A stretch of DNA of 64,000 nucleotides from Phocoena phocoena. Lineage: Eukaryota; Chordata; Mammalia; Artiodactyla; Phocoenidae. The stretch covers positions 5,524,501-5,588,500 of the forward strand of contig NC_089222.1 of the NCBI RefSeq assembly GCF_963924675.1. The letters are read 5' to 3'. The position numbers and the translations under genes are program-made. The first letter of the stretch is position 1, and every line of letters begins with the position of its first letter. Shown piece by piece: positions 32,833 to 45,300 of this stretch. The notes below the pieces were generated by a model. The model was not told the origin of the DNA. It ran no database searches and saw only the letters and a program-made list of their open reading frames with translations.

Positions 32833-32998
32833 ATGCATGACATGTACACACTGCTATATTTAAAGTAGGTAACCAACAAGGACATACTGTAAGAAAAAAA
32901 TTTTTTTAAATGAAATAAAATAAAATTCCTGTAATACCAAAACCAAAACAAACAAACAAAAAGAAACAAATGCAATATAAAGTAAAAAAAAAAAAAAA
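32833..32998 (+). mobile_element. Short L1 tail with A-rich end
   Basis: A 60-bp L1 3-prime UTR piece (acatgtacacactgctatattt, taaccaacaaggacatactg) is followed directly by about 100 bp of A-rich sequence. The usual last 150 bp of the UTR are missing. Confidence 0.7.
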
Positions 32999-32999
32999 T

Positions 33000-34409
33000 C
33001 CGTACACTAAGTGATTCCTTTAGGTGGTCAAGATCATGGATGATCCAGAGGATTCCAACTAGTGCCAGTTTGTAGAGGAAAAGCCTGAATCGTGCATTCA
33101 AACTCTGAATGACTTTCCAGCAGTTGTGTCTTGAGGATCATGTTGACCTCAGAAACTCAATTTGCTCATGTGTAAAAGTGTTATTATTTTCTTCCCAAGA
33201 TAACTTCAGTAATTAAACTGGACAATGAATGGAAAAGGACTTTGTCAATTGCAGGACGGTGCAAGCTGGTATTTTTAAAGCGTTACCTCTACTGGAAAAA
33301 GTGAGTGTTGTTCTGACAGTACCCTCCAGACCTTCTTTTAGGTGTGTTTGGTGAATGCCCACTTTGGAACCTGAGAAGCAACATATGAAGGATTCTTCAA
33401 CTGAAGGGGAGCAAGAATGTACAAGACTCAGTGTTTTCTTTCTATAATTCCTTCTAAAAGGCAATTCACGTTGGTTTTATTGTTTGAAATTCCCAGCGGA
33501 AGTCTTATCAAGTATGGTGTTCAGAAAACCAGTGGGAAGAAAAACAGCTGTTTGAAAAAGAAGGGGAACGGTCCACTTTGGTTAGCTTGTCGGGTTTATG
33601 ATGGGATAAGAGTAAAAACCAAAGAGAAGAGGACTATTTACCTGTGGTAAAGTTAACAAGACAGCTTTCCCACAGGACGGCAACGGGTTCCACAAGTCTG
33701 TGGGCCCACGTAATGTTCTACCAGTGGGGAAAGCATTTGTTTTGATTTGAAACTCCACAAGCTTCTCTTTCATAATATCTACTTAAAAAAGGATAGTCCT
33801 TTTTGTATAAGCGGTAACAGAGGCTTCAAGTGCTCAGAAGGTTCTACCAGCCCCACGAAGCTTGCTTCAACCGTGCCCTTTAGGAAGGGACTGTACAGCT
33901 ACTTCCATCCAACTTTCAGATTCCAGATGAGGACACATTTAGTGCCGACACGGGCAGCTGACATGCTTTCTTGCAGATGCTACCAAAATAACATTACCTA
34001 CTCATTCTGGCGTCAGTAGGATATACCTATGCCATTCATTTCCTAGAATGTCCTTTCCCCTTCTCGCGAAGGTACTTCTCGTCAAACTTCAAGTCCTAGC
34101 TCAAATTTCATCTCTTTTGCGAAACCTTTTTCTTCTTTTTATAGGTACTGTAAATCCCTCACTCATCTGTGTATCACTAATACCTTATTCAGATCTCAAA
34201 TACGTTATTTATTCTCTTATATAATGATGATTTGTTTACCATTTAGTATAATAATGATTTGTGAGGTTTTCAAATGAAAGCTATGCTGTGTTCCCAGCAG
34301 TGGTGAAACATAGCAGGTGTGTGTGATGTATTAATGAATTTCAGGTCAGAGGAGGGGTTTTGAATAGCTTTTACAATTTGTTTATTTATTCATTTTCGGT
34401 TTTTAAATT
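33000..34409. other. Unassigned, with a weak MIR-like core
   Basis: The segment at about 33150-33260 (cctcagaaactcaatttgctcatgtgtaaaag) resembles a MIR 3-prime half. The rest, including several short frames, has no recognisable content. Confidence 0.4.
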
Positions 34410-34840
34410 TTATTTTTTCTTCCAGTTTTATTGAGATATTAGTGACATACAGCACTGTATAAGTTTAAGGTGTTCAGGATAGTGATTTGATTTACATACA
34501 TCATGAAATTATGATAACAGTAAATTTAGCGAACATCCATCATCTCATAATCTATATAAGAGCTAACAAGATCTGTGTGTATCTAACAAAATGAAAGAAA
34601 CAGAAAATAATTTTTTCCTTGTGATGAGAACTCTTAGGATTTACTCTCTTAACCATTTCATATATAACACAGAGCAGGGTTAGTTGTATTTATCATCTTG
34701 TACATTGCATCCCTAGAACTTATTTATTTCATAACTGGAAGTTTGAACTTTTGACCACCTTCATCCAATTCCCCCTCCTCCCACACCCCAACTTGGATAA
34801 CCACAAATCTGATCTCTTTTCCTATGAGTTTGCTTGTTCA
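34410..34840 (-). mobile_element. Old L1 3-prime fragment
   Basis: Minus-strand L1M-like 3-prime region (ttttattgagatattagtgacatacagcactgt, gtgatgagaactcttaggatttactctctt, acttatttatttcataactggaag). Confidence 0.78.
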
Positions 34841-34844
34841 TTTT

Positions 34845-35305
34845 TTAAGTATAATTAACCTACGACGCTATGTTAGTTCCTGTTATACAACATAGTGATT
34901 CAAAATTTCTGTACATTTTGGAATGATCACCATGATAGATCTAGTTACCATCTGTCACCACACAAAGATATTACATAATTATTGATTACATTCCTCTACA
35001 CTGTACATTTCACACCCGTGACTCATTTATTTTGCAACGGAAGCTTGTACCTCTTAATCTCCCTCAGCTACTTCTTTCCTCCTATCACCCTCTTCCCTCT
35101 GGCAACCACCTGTTTGTTCTCTATATCTATGACTCTGTTTCTGTTTTGTTATGTGAAAACTGGACAGAGACATGCAAGACAATCAAATAGGACTACTTTC
35201 TTACACAATGCACAAAAATACATTCAAAATGAAGTAAAGATTTAAATGTAAGCCCTGAAACTATAAAACTTCTAGAAGAAAAGATAGGCAGTCAGCTCTC
35301 CCCTG
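34845..35305 (-). mobile_element. Old L1 with probable 5-prime inversion
   Basis: 34845-35152 is an L1 3-prime UTR on the minus strand. From about 35153 the sequence becomes plus-strand ORF2 (aaaactggacagagacatgcaag, agatttaaatgtaagccctgaaactataaaacttctagaagaaaa). The head-to-head layout fits twin priming. Confidence 0.7.
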
Positions 35306-35349
35306 GACAGAGGTTGGAAGTGTGGGAGAGATTCAGTACCAGGAAGATT

Positions 35350-35910
35350 CTAGGCCACTAGCTTTGAAGACGGGGGTGGTGAGGGGAGAGGCATATGGCA
35401 AGGGTCTGAGGGTGGCCCGGTGGAGCTGAGAGCGGTACCGACAGGTGCCTGCAACCACAAGGACCTGAATCCTTCCATCAGTCTGAATGGGCATGGAAGC
35501 AGTCTTTCCCAGAGCCTCCAGAAAGGCAAGTAGCGTGGCTGACACCCAGATTTCACCCTGAGAAACCCTGAGCAAAGAACCCAGCGCACCATGCCTGGAT
35601 TTCTGACCCTCAGAAGTGTGAGCTAATAGATGGGTTTGTTTTAGCCACTAAAATATAATTCATTATGCAGCAATAGAAAACAAATGCAAGTCATAAGAGA
35701 CTGAATTTTATCAGTGGCCTGAATGGGCTTGGAAGAGGCCTCTCAGTCTTAGCCGACACCTTGATTCAGCCTGGGAGACCCTGAGCAGAGAACCCAATTA
35801 CTCTGTGCCCAGACTTCTGGCCTACAGAAACTCGGAGATGAGAAACTGTGAGATGCTTTACATTACTAAGATTGTGGTAACTGCTATGACTGCTATAGCT
35901 AATACCCCCT
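35350..35910 (+). mobile_element. MaLR/ERVL-type LTR remnants, 3-prime part repeated
   Basis: Two LTR 3-prime portions lie in tandem. Both contain gggc(a/t)tggaag, a gctgacacc/gccgacacc word, ccctgagca(a/g)agaaccca and a cttctg/tttctgacc word. The first ends near 35690 (gcagcaatagaaaacaaatg) and the second near 35910. Confidence 0.65.
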
Positions 35911-36996
35911 CACCCTCATTGGCTAGCATGGATTTTCACTACTGTGTGCACAGTGGGATCCCAGCTATGAGCTAATTTCCATGGTCCAGATGGGAGATGC
36001 GGGTGGCTTGGGTGAAGAGAAGAAGAGGGGATTCCCTCAAGATCTTAACAATCACCAAGGCAAGGAGCGCTTTGAAATGGGAGTGTACCAGTCCGAAAAT
36101 CATTAGAAAGCAAATTAAATAAGCTTAAGTCAAGTGGGACATGAGTTCACATCTTTCATTATTTCTTCCTCGGGTCTGCAAGCCTGTGACGTAGAAAAAG
36201 GCAGCGTGGATCGTATCAGCGAAAGAAGTTGCAGGCAGTAATCCAAGCAGGGTGTAAATCACCACTGATGTCAACAAGTGAAGAAAGGTAAGTAACACTA
36301 GCTTCTCCAAGTTCTAGTGGCTTTTGATAGTAAAATTTTCTCCTTCCAGTTCTCATGTATGGACTTGCATGCTTTGCCTCTATCATCTCAGAGTTCTAAG
36401 CATCCTCAGAGGGAGATGGTGGGGAAGGTCACGTGCTTGTGGCTCATCTCAGGTCTGTTCCACATTTCACTAGTAAGGACCCAGCCGCATAAACACGCCT
36501 CACTGCAAGGGACTGGGAGAACTAGGGTATGGTGAGTGCTAATCATCTCAGCTCCAGAGATCGGGCTCCTGCCACACCCTGTTGGCTTATGACTGGATTG
36601 TTCAAGATGAAGCTGGAGTGTTTTGTTTCTTCTGTTCTCTTAAGGAAATGAAATAAGAGAATCTCTCTCTGTGACATCAGTTTGCCTCAATGGTGGGCGG
36701 TTTCTTTTTTCTGTTTGTTTTTGTTTTGTTGGTTGTTTGTTGAACTGCAGTCTACCTGCATCAGAATAGTATTCTCCAGTTTTTACAAGTAGAATCCTTA
36801 TCTATTTTCTTTTTTAAAGACCATGCTTCCTTTTGGCCTCTTCACTAATTGGGTACCTGTTTGGGGTTTCCCTGTACCCAGTCATACCTGTCAAATGCAC
36901 AGTCATATTTTGTGTCCTGAGATCAGCTTTGTAAAACCAAAGTAGTTTATAAGATAGAAGAGTTAATTGCTGGATTGAGGGCCTGTTATCAAAAAT
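35911..36996. other. Unassigned sequence
   Basis: No repeat was recognised. A consensus-like splice donor (AAGGTAAGT) lies near 36286-36294, but no partner exon could be defined. Confidence 0.4.
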
Positions 36997-37006
36997 CAAA
37001 ACTTGT

Positions 37007-37570
37007 GTTGTCTATTTACAATAGCCAAGACATGGAAACAATCTAAAAGTCCATCAATAGATGAATAGATAAAGAAGATGTGGTACATATATCCAATGGA
37101 ATACTACTCAGCCATAAAAAAGAATGAAATAATGCCATTTGCAGCAACATGGATGGACCTAGAGATTATCATAGTAAGTGAAGTAAGTCAGAGAAAGACA
37201 AATATCATATGATATCACTTATATGTGGAATCTAAAACAAATGATACAAATGAACTTATTTACAAAACAGAAACAGACTCACAGACATAGAAAACAAACT
37301 TATGGTTACCAAAGGGGAAAGTGGGGGGAAGGATAAATTAGGAGTTTGGGATCAACAGATACACACTACTATATATAAAATAGATAACCAACAAGGATCA
37401 ACTCTATGACACAGGGGACTATTCCCAATGTCTTGTAATAATGTATAGTGGGAAAGAATTTGAAAAAGAATATATTTATATATATATGTGTATATGTAAC
37501 TGAATCACTTTGCTGTACACCTGAAACTAACACAACATTGTAAATCAACTATATTTCAAAAAAAAAACCA
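37007..37570 (+). mobile_element. 5-prime-truncated L1
   Basis: Sense-strand L1 from the ORF2 end (tttacaatagccaagacatgg, gtggtacatatatccaatgg) to a tail of A residues. The flanks CAAAACTTGT (36997-37006) and CAAAAACTTGT (37571-37581) form the target-site duplication. Confidence 0.9.
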
Positions 37571-37712
37571 CAAAAACTTGTCCACAAGGAGAGTGTGAAC
37601 ATTTAGGACCTACAAAGAGTCTATAGCCATAGGTCCTAGCCCATATATTTGTGTAACCTCTGACTGCTCTACTTTGTCTAGTCTCCCTATTGTTCTGTAT
37701 TTAATTATAAAT

Positions 37713-37880
37713 ATGATAGCTGGTATTTATTGAATGCTTTCTCTGTACCAGGCCTTCTTCTAAGCACTTTACCCTAATTATTGGGATCTTCACAAGAAAT
37801 CTACAAAGTAGGTATTATTATTCTTGTTATAGATGGCAAAATGGAGTCATGGAGAGGTCACATAGTTTTAGAAAAATTAT
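37713..37880 (+). repeat. MIR SINE
   Basis: Clear MIR sequence: tggtatttattgaatgctttctctgtaccaggc, ttctaagcacttta, aaagtaggtattattattc, gatggcaaaatggagtc. Confidence 0.88.
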
Positions 37881-38224
37881 GGATTTCAGGGCCATCAGAT
37901 TAGATACCTTTCAGGGTATTGGGTGAGGATCTCTGGTACGATTTTCACTTATAAATTTTTGGAGAACTTTTTTGCTTATTTGTCTATATTAATGACTCAG
38001 CAACATATCTGGCTTGCCTTACCTTGTTTCCAAGTTAGTTTCACAGGAAGAATATTGTTAATGCTTTCTGGCTACAGGGGCATATATCTTTACAAGTAGT
38101 CAAGATACTTCCTGTGAGTTTCTCCAGTGATGCTCATCATATCAATGATACTGTTTTCAAGGAAGCGATGGGTTGACTAAGCATGATTCTTGGCTGTAGA
38201 CCCATTGTACTCTTTGCATAACAT

Positions 38225-38567
38225 AAAAAAAAATGTATTTATTTTTGGCTGCATTGGGTCTTCATTGCTGTGCACAGGCTTTCTCTAGTTGCGGTGAGCG
38301 GGGGTTACTCTTTGTTGAGGTGCGCGGGCTTCTCATTGCCGTGGCTTCTCTTGTTGTGGAGCACAGGCTCTAGGTGCGTGGGCTTCAGTAGTTGTGGTGC
38401 GAGGGCTCAGTAGTTGTGGCTCGCGGGCTCTAGAGTGCGGGCTCAGTAGTTGTCGTGCATGGGCTTAGGTGTTCCACTGCATGTGGGATCTTCCCGGACC
38501 AGGGCCTGAACCCGTGTCCCCTGCATTGGCGGGCACGTTCTTACCCACTGCACCACCAGGGGAATCC
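38225..38567 (-). mobile_element. CHR SINE, long form
   Basis: Minus-strand copy of about 340 bp starting with an A/T-rich tail and tttatttttggctgcattgggtc, and ending with the tRNA-like head (cactgcaccaccagggg). Flanks TGCATAACAT (38215-38224) and TGCATGACAT (38568-38577) are the target-site duplication. More diverged than the short copies. Confidence 0.9.
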
Positions 38568-38577
38568 TGCATGACAT

Positions 38578-39726
38578 TTTTGAATCCTTATCTGAAGTCA
38601 TTTCTTCATGAGAACATTTTGTTTGTGTTACCAAAATTATAAGCTGCTGAAGAGACAGCTCAGGACTCACGTGGAATAGGAGTCGTTTGTAAGTCTTCTG
38701 GGCAAAGTACTCGTTTTCAACTTGCATTTATTGGCACTGTTCGATTTAGGTGAGAATACTGTGTGAAGTAAGCTCTCTTAAAAATATCATCTTTGAGTGT
38801 GTTTAGTCAGTAACACAATCCAACCATTGTCAAATCCATTTACTACTATTTACCCATGAGGTATCTTAAGGAGGGCTGATTCATTTCTCAGATGGTTCAG
38901 AAATGAAGTGCTAAAGCAGAAATTGGTTCTTATGCAGTTTTTTTTTTTTTCCTCTTAAATCTTGGTCGATGTTCTCTGCTTTTGTATACTGTGGGAAATT
39001 TTCTTCTAGGTGGTAATGAGCTATCAGGGATCATAAATAGGAGGATCAACCCTCAGGCCTTATAAAACCCAGGAATTTACACAGTGTGAAACGGATTTTC
39101 AATGTGAAGCCCTTTAGATGGCCATTCCTGTGCCAGCTTCCTCTTGTCCCTGTCACTTTGTTTTGTTTGACCCAACTTGTACATTTCTATGATGGAGTTG
39201 GTCCCATGGAGAGTATCCTGGGATGCTCTCCAGTTTCTAGAAGGTGGCTGTCTAATTTTCTCTTTTTCAAAATATGAGTGCCTTTTGGGCCAGCTCATCA
39301 ACTGGACACATTTTGGGATTTCTCAAAACTCAGTCACATCTGGCTAAGACCCAGTCTTATTTTCTCTCCTGGGTACAACTTTTATAACAAAGCATTCGAC
39401 AGGATTGAGGAATTAGATGCTCCATTTACAGCCTATTAACAAGAACCAAGATTTGGGCTGAAAGTGTGGGCTAAGGGTTTCGGACCTGTAGTATGCTTGG
39501 CCATGGATACTATTCAAAATATTTACATAACTATTCAACATATTTATGTAAATTCTGGTTTGCATGCATTTTAAATCACTGTGGGTCTGGGGGAAGGATT
39601 AGGGGTTAAGATATGTCCAGTTTACAATACTTATAATGCTTTATAATACTCAGCACACTTTCTTATCATTCTAATTTTTATATAAGCCCCAAATCCTGAA
39701 AAAAAAAACTCTAAGAGATTCTAAAC
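38578..39726. other. Unassigned sequence
   Basis: No repeat, RNA gene or convincing reading frame recognised. A 12-bp poly(T) run lies near 38939. Confidence 0.42.
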
Positions 39727-40040
39727 CTGTATTGACCAATTGGGTAACTACATTTGAACCATAGCTTGTCCAAATTAGTGCAAAGATGCACTGTGAATGT
39801 AAAATATACACCAGATTTTAAAGTATGACAAGTAAAATCTAAAATATCTTCTTAATAATTTTTTATATTGGCTACATGTTAAAATAATAATATTTTGGAT
39901 AGATTGGGTTGAATAAAATATATTGTTAAAATTAATCACTTGTTTCTTTTTCCTTTTTTAAATGTGACTCAGAGAATTTTAAACTACACATGTGGCTTAC
40001 ATTACTGACTTACATTATATTAGTATTGGACAACATTGTG
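39727..40040 (-). mobile_element. hAT-type non-autonomous DNA transposon
   Basis: Ends are inverted (CTGTATTGACCAAT on the left against ATTGGACAACATTGTG on the right). The interior is AT-rich with taaaataataatattttgga and cacatgtggct words. CTAAAC flanks both sides. A second copy of the same family lies at 58925-59215 in the opposite orientation. Family name uncertain (MER33-like). Confidence 0.68.
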
Positions 40041-40050
40041 CTAAACAATT

Positions 40051-40849
40051 ACTAAAGACTGTTACCATCTTAATATATATTAATGTTTAGCACAGATCAC
40101 AGTTGGGAAATATTGACATTTGCTGGTCTTGATATTTGCCATACTGAAGTTGTAATTAAAATGCCAATAAATCCTCATTGAGTCAGGACACTTATTTCTT
40201 ACTTGAGTTCACCCATTCACCTTCCAACGCCTAAGCTTAACAAAAAGTCTCCCTAAAATAGGCTTTGATGTTCATGTTCTGGTGTCTGAAATACTCTCAT
40301 TGCTTTTGATGGATTATAGTTGAGAAGCAGGAGGCACATGGTTTGTTTTGACAGTGAGGAATGCAAGAGGCTTTCTAGTTTAGATTTAACATTCCATCTG
40401 CTGTGTTTTACAAGTAGAAGAGCTCAGTGAAGAGGGACCTGCTGGAATGGGGTGGTGGTAGTTCTGTTTTATCCCATGTCTTCCTTTTTCTTTAAACTTA
40501 CGAGCTAAAGAAGAGACATAACAAACAACATCACTGTGCATTAACAACCTTGCCAAGTGTAACAGATGAACATATAGTTCTACTGAGTTTCACTCAGTCT
40601 AGCCAGTCAGATTGCTCACTGCTCTGCCTCAACTGCCAGGGAAAGGCATCTCTTTAGAGCTATAGATTCCATTTATGATTCAAAGAGAACTGCTTCCTAT
40701 GGATGGCTATAATACATCAAAAGCAGGAAGCCTGTTTCCTTGGATCAAACTGAGTACATTTCTGACTGCCAGGTCTCTGTGGAGTTCGTAGGTAGAAGGG
40801 ATTTATAAGTAGGGACTCAAAGGATTTCTCTCTCCAGCTCATATGTAAG
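40051..40849. other. Unassigned sequence
   Basis: No recognisable repeat or gene. Confidence 0.42.
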
Positions 40850-41114
40850 CAATTTGGGGTCAAGCCTTTAAGCTGGTGAATGTGCTTTCTACACATGTTC
40901 TTTCTCTTCTCCTGTGGGCTGGAAAGGCAATGACCGGATTTACCTTGAAATTTGATGAGTAGCCTCTATTAGCCTGGGTCCCTGAATGACCACGTGGAAG
41001 ACAGACATGCGCTGCTTGGGCTGTTCTTCGAGAGAGAATTAAACTTTCATGTGCTTGAGCTGTTGTGTTTTGGGGGTTATTTGTTACAGATGTTTGGCCA
41101 ACCCTAGCTAACGC
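40850..41114 (+). mobile_element. Probable MaLR-type LTR 3-prime part
   Basis: The right end (gagagaattaaactttcatgtgcttgagctgttgtgttttgggggttatttgttacag) has the polyadenylation region and terminus of MLT1-like LTRs. The left border is uncertain. Confidence 0.5.
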
Positions 41115-41130
41115 AAACCCTATTAGTTAT

Positions 41131-41564
41131 CCTTTTTACTGAAGTGTGGTTGATTTACATTAGTTGCAGGTGTATGATATAGTGATTCAATATTTTTATA
41201 GATTATACTCCATTTAAAGTTATTAATAAATATTGGCTATATCTCCCTGTGCTATATCTTTGTTGCTTATCTATTTTGTATACAGTAGTTTGTACCTCTT
41301 AAACTCCTACCCCTATCTTGCCCCTCCCCGCTTCCCTCTCCTCACTGGTACCCACCTGATTGTTCTCTATATCTGTGAGTCTGTTTCTGTTTTGTTGCAT
41401 ACGTTCATTTGCTTTATTCTTTAGATTCTGCATACAAGTGATAATATAGAGTATTTGTCTTTCCCTGTCTGAATTATTTCTCTAAGCATGATACCCTCCA
41501 GGACAATCCAAGTTGTTGCAAATTACTCAATTTCATTGTATTATATGGCTAAGTAGTATCCAAT

Positions 41565-41606
<42 letters not shown>

Positions 41607-41951
41607 ACATCTACTTTATCCATTCATCTCTTGATGGACACTTAGGTTGCTTCCATGTCTTGACTATTTAAAATAATGCTGCTATGAACACTGGGGTGCT
41701 GTATCTTTTCAAATTAGTGGTTTTGGTTTTTTTAGATACATACCCAGGAAAGGAAGTTCTGGGTCATATAGCAGCTCTATTTTTAGTTTTTTTTTTTTAG
41801 ATTCCTCCACACTTACTTTCCATAGTGGCTACACCAATTTACATTCCCACCAAAAGAGTACAAGGGTTCCCTCTTCTCCACATCCTCTCCAACATTTCTT
41901 ATTTGTAGACTTTTTGATGATAGCCATTCTGATAGGTGTGAGGTGATATCT
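41131..41951 (-). mobile_element. Old L1 (host of nested stack II), 3-prime part
   Basis: Minus-strand L1 3-prime UTR and ORF2 end. Matching flanks AAACCCTATTAGTTAT (41115-41130) and AAACCCTATAAGCTAT (52058-52073) show that the original insertion ended at 52057. It is interrupted at 41952 by a full-length L1 and resumes at 51129. Contains (TA)n at 41568-41604. Confidence 0.88.
41568..41604. repeat. (TA)n microsatellite
   Basis: A pure TA run replaces the short tatata word of the L1 consensus at this place, so it grew after insertion. Confidence 0.95.
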
Positions 41952-42320
41952 TTTTTTTTTAAACATCTTTATTGGAGCATAATTGCTTTAAAATGTTGTG
42001 TTAGTTTCTGCTGTATAACAAAGTGAATCAGCTATACATATACATATATCCCCATATCCCCTCCCTCTTACGTCTCCCTCCCACCCTCCCTATCCCACCC
42101 CTCCAGGTGGACAGAAAGCACAGAGCTGATCTCCCTGTGCTATGCGGCTGCTTCCCACTAGCTATCTGTTTTACATTTGGTAGTGTATATATGTCCATGC
42201 CACTCTCTCACTTGGTCCCAGCTTACCCTTCCCCCTCCCCATGTCCTCAAGTCCATTCTCTACATGTGTGTCTTAATTCCTGTCCTGCCCCTAGGTTCTT
42301 CAGGACCGTTTTTTTTTAAA

Positions 42321-45300
42321 GATTCCATATATATGTGTTAGCCTACAGTATTTGTTTTTCTCTTTCTGACTTACTACACTCTGTATGACAGACTCTAGGT
42401 CCATCCACCTCACTACAAATAACTCAATTTCGTTTCTTTTTTTGGCTGAGTAATACTCCATTGTATATATGTGCCACATCTTCTGCATCCATTCATCCGT
42501 CAATAGACACTTAGGTTGCTTCCATGTCCAGGCTATTGTAAATAGAGCTGCAATGAACATTCTGGTACATGACTCTTTTTGAATTATGGTTTTCTCAGGG
42601 TATATGCCCAGTAGTGGGATTGCTGGGTCATATGGTAGTTCTATTTTTACTTTTTTAAGGAACCTCCATACTGTTCTACATAGTGGCTGTATCAATTTAC
42701 ATTCCCACCAACAGTGCAAGAGGGTTCCCTTTTCTCCACACCCTCTCCAGCATTTATTGTTTGTAGATTTTTTGAGTATGGCCATTCTGACTGGTGTGAG
42801 GTGATACCTCATAGTAGTTTTGATTTGCATTTCTATAATGATTAGTGATGTTGGGCATCCTTTCATGTGTTTGTTGACAATCTGTATATCTTCTTTGGAG
42901 AAGTGTCTATTTAGGTCTTCTGCCCATTTTTTGGATTGGGTTGTTTGTTTTTTTGATATTGAGCTACATGAGCTGCTTGTATATTTTGGAGATTAATCCT
43001 TTGTCAGTTGCTTCGTTTGCAAATATTTTCTCCCATTCTTAGGGTTGTCTGTTCGCTCTGTTTATGGTTTCCTTTCCTGTGCAAAAGCTTTGAAGTTACA
43101 TTAGGTCCCATTTATTTTTGTTTTTATTTCCATTTCTCTAGGAGGTGGGTCAAAAAGGATCTTGCTTTGATTTATGTCATAGAGTGTTCTGCCTATGTTT
43201 TCCTCTAAGAGTTTTATAGTGCCTGGCCTTACATTTAGGCCTTTAATCCATTTTGAGTTATTTTTGTGTATGGTGTTAGGGAGTGTTCTAATTTCATTCT
43301 TTTACATGTAGCTGTCCAAGTTTTCCCAGCACCACTTATTGAAGAGGCTGTCTTGTCTCCATTGTATATTCTTGCCTCCTTGATCAAAGATAAAGATATG
43401 TGTGTGGGTTTATCTCTGGGCTTTCTGTCCTGTTCCATTGATCTATATTTCTGTTTTTGTGCCAGTACCATACTGTCTTGATTACTGTAGCTTAGTAGTG
43501 CGGTCTGAAGTCTGGAGCCTGATTCCTCTAGCTCCGTTTTTCGTTCTCAAGATCTCTTTGGCTATTGGGGGTCTTTTGTATTTCCATACAAATTGTGAAA
43601 TTTTTTGCTCTAGTTCTGTGAAAAGTGCCATTGGTAGTTTGATAGGGATTGCATTGAATCTGTAGATTGCTTTGGGCAGTATAGTCATTTTCACAATGTT
43701 GATTCTTCCAATCCAAGAACATGGTATATCTCTCCATCTGTATGTATCATCCTTAATTTATTTCATCAGTGTCTTATAGTTTTCTGCATACAGGTCTTTT
43801 GCCTCCTTATATAGGTTTATTCCTGGGTATTTTATTCTTTTTGTTGCAATGGTAAATGGGAGTGTTTCCTTAATTTCACTTTCAGATTTTTCATCATTAG
43901 TGTATAGGAATGCAAGAGATTTCTGTGAATTAATTTTGTATCCTGCTACTTTACCACATTCTTTGATTAGCTCTAGTAGATTTCTGGTAGCATCTTTAGG
44001 ATTTGCTATGTATAGTATCATGTCGTCTGCAAACAGTGACAGCTTTACTTCTTTTCCAATTTGGAATCCTTTTATTTCTTTTTATTCTCTGATGGCTGTG
44101 GCTAAAACTTACAAAACTGTGTTGAATAATAGTGGTAAGAGTGGGCAACCTTGTCTTGTTCCTGATCTTAGTGGAAATGGTTTCAGTTTTTCATCATTGA
44201 GGATGATGTTGGCTGTGGGTTTGTCATATATGGCCTTTATTATGTTGAGGTAAATTCCCTCTGTGCCTACTTTCTGGAGGGATTTTATCATAAATTGGTG
44301 TTGTATTTTGTCAAAAAAATTTTCTGCAACTATTGAGATGATCATATGGTTTTTATCCTTCAGTTTGTTAATATGGTGTATCACATTGATTCATTTGCAT
44401 ATATTGAAGAATCCTTGCATTCCTGGGATAAACCCCACTTGACCATGGTGTATGATCCTTTTAATGTGCTGTTATATTCTGTTTGCTAGTATTTTGTTGA
44501 GCATTTTTGCATCTATGTTCATCAGTGATATTGCCCTGTAGTTTTCTTTTTTTGTGACATCTTTGTCTGGTTTGGTATCAGGGTGATGGTGGCCTCGTAG
44601 AATGAGTTTGGGAGTATTCCTTCCTCTGCTATTTTTTGGAAGAGTTTGAGAAGGATGGGTGTTAGCTCTTCTCTAAATGTTTGATAGAATTCGCCTGTGA
44701 AGCCATCTGGTCCTGGACTTGTTTGTTGGAATATTTTTAATCACAGTTTCAATTTCATTACTTGTGATTGGTCTGTTCATAATTTCTATTTTTTCCTGGT
44801 TCAGTCTTGGAAGGTTATACCTTTCTAATAATTTGTCTATTTCTTCCAGGTTGTCCATTTTATTGGCATAGAGTTGCTTGTAGTGGTCTCTTATGATGCT
44901 TTGTATTTCTGCAGTGTCAGCTGTTACTTCTTTTTCATTTCTAATCTGTTGATTTGAGTCTTTTCCCTTTTTTCTTGATAAGTCTGGCTAATGGTTTATT
45001 AATTTTTTTTATCTTCTCAAAGAACCAGCCTTTGGTTTTATTGATTATTCTTATTATTTCCTTCATTTCTTTTTCATTTATTTCTGATCTGATCTTTATG
45101 ATTTCTTTCCTTCTGCTAACTTTGGGGTATTTTTTTGTTCTTCTTTCTTTCTCTAGTTGCTTCAGGTGTAAGGTTAGGTTGTTTCCTTGAGATTTTTCTT
45201 GTTCTTGAGGTAGGATTGTATAAACTTCCCTCTTAGAACTGCTTTTACTGCATCCTATAGGTTTTGGGTGATCATGTTTTCATTGTCATTTGTTTCTAGG

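Noticed and set aside
36125..36310. 61-residue hydrophobic minus-strand frame, possible micropeptide
   Set aside because: No homology recognised, and the neighbouring splice-donor-like word is on the other strand. One such consensus is expected by chance in a window this size.
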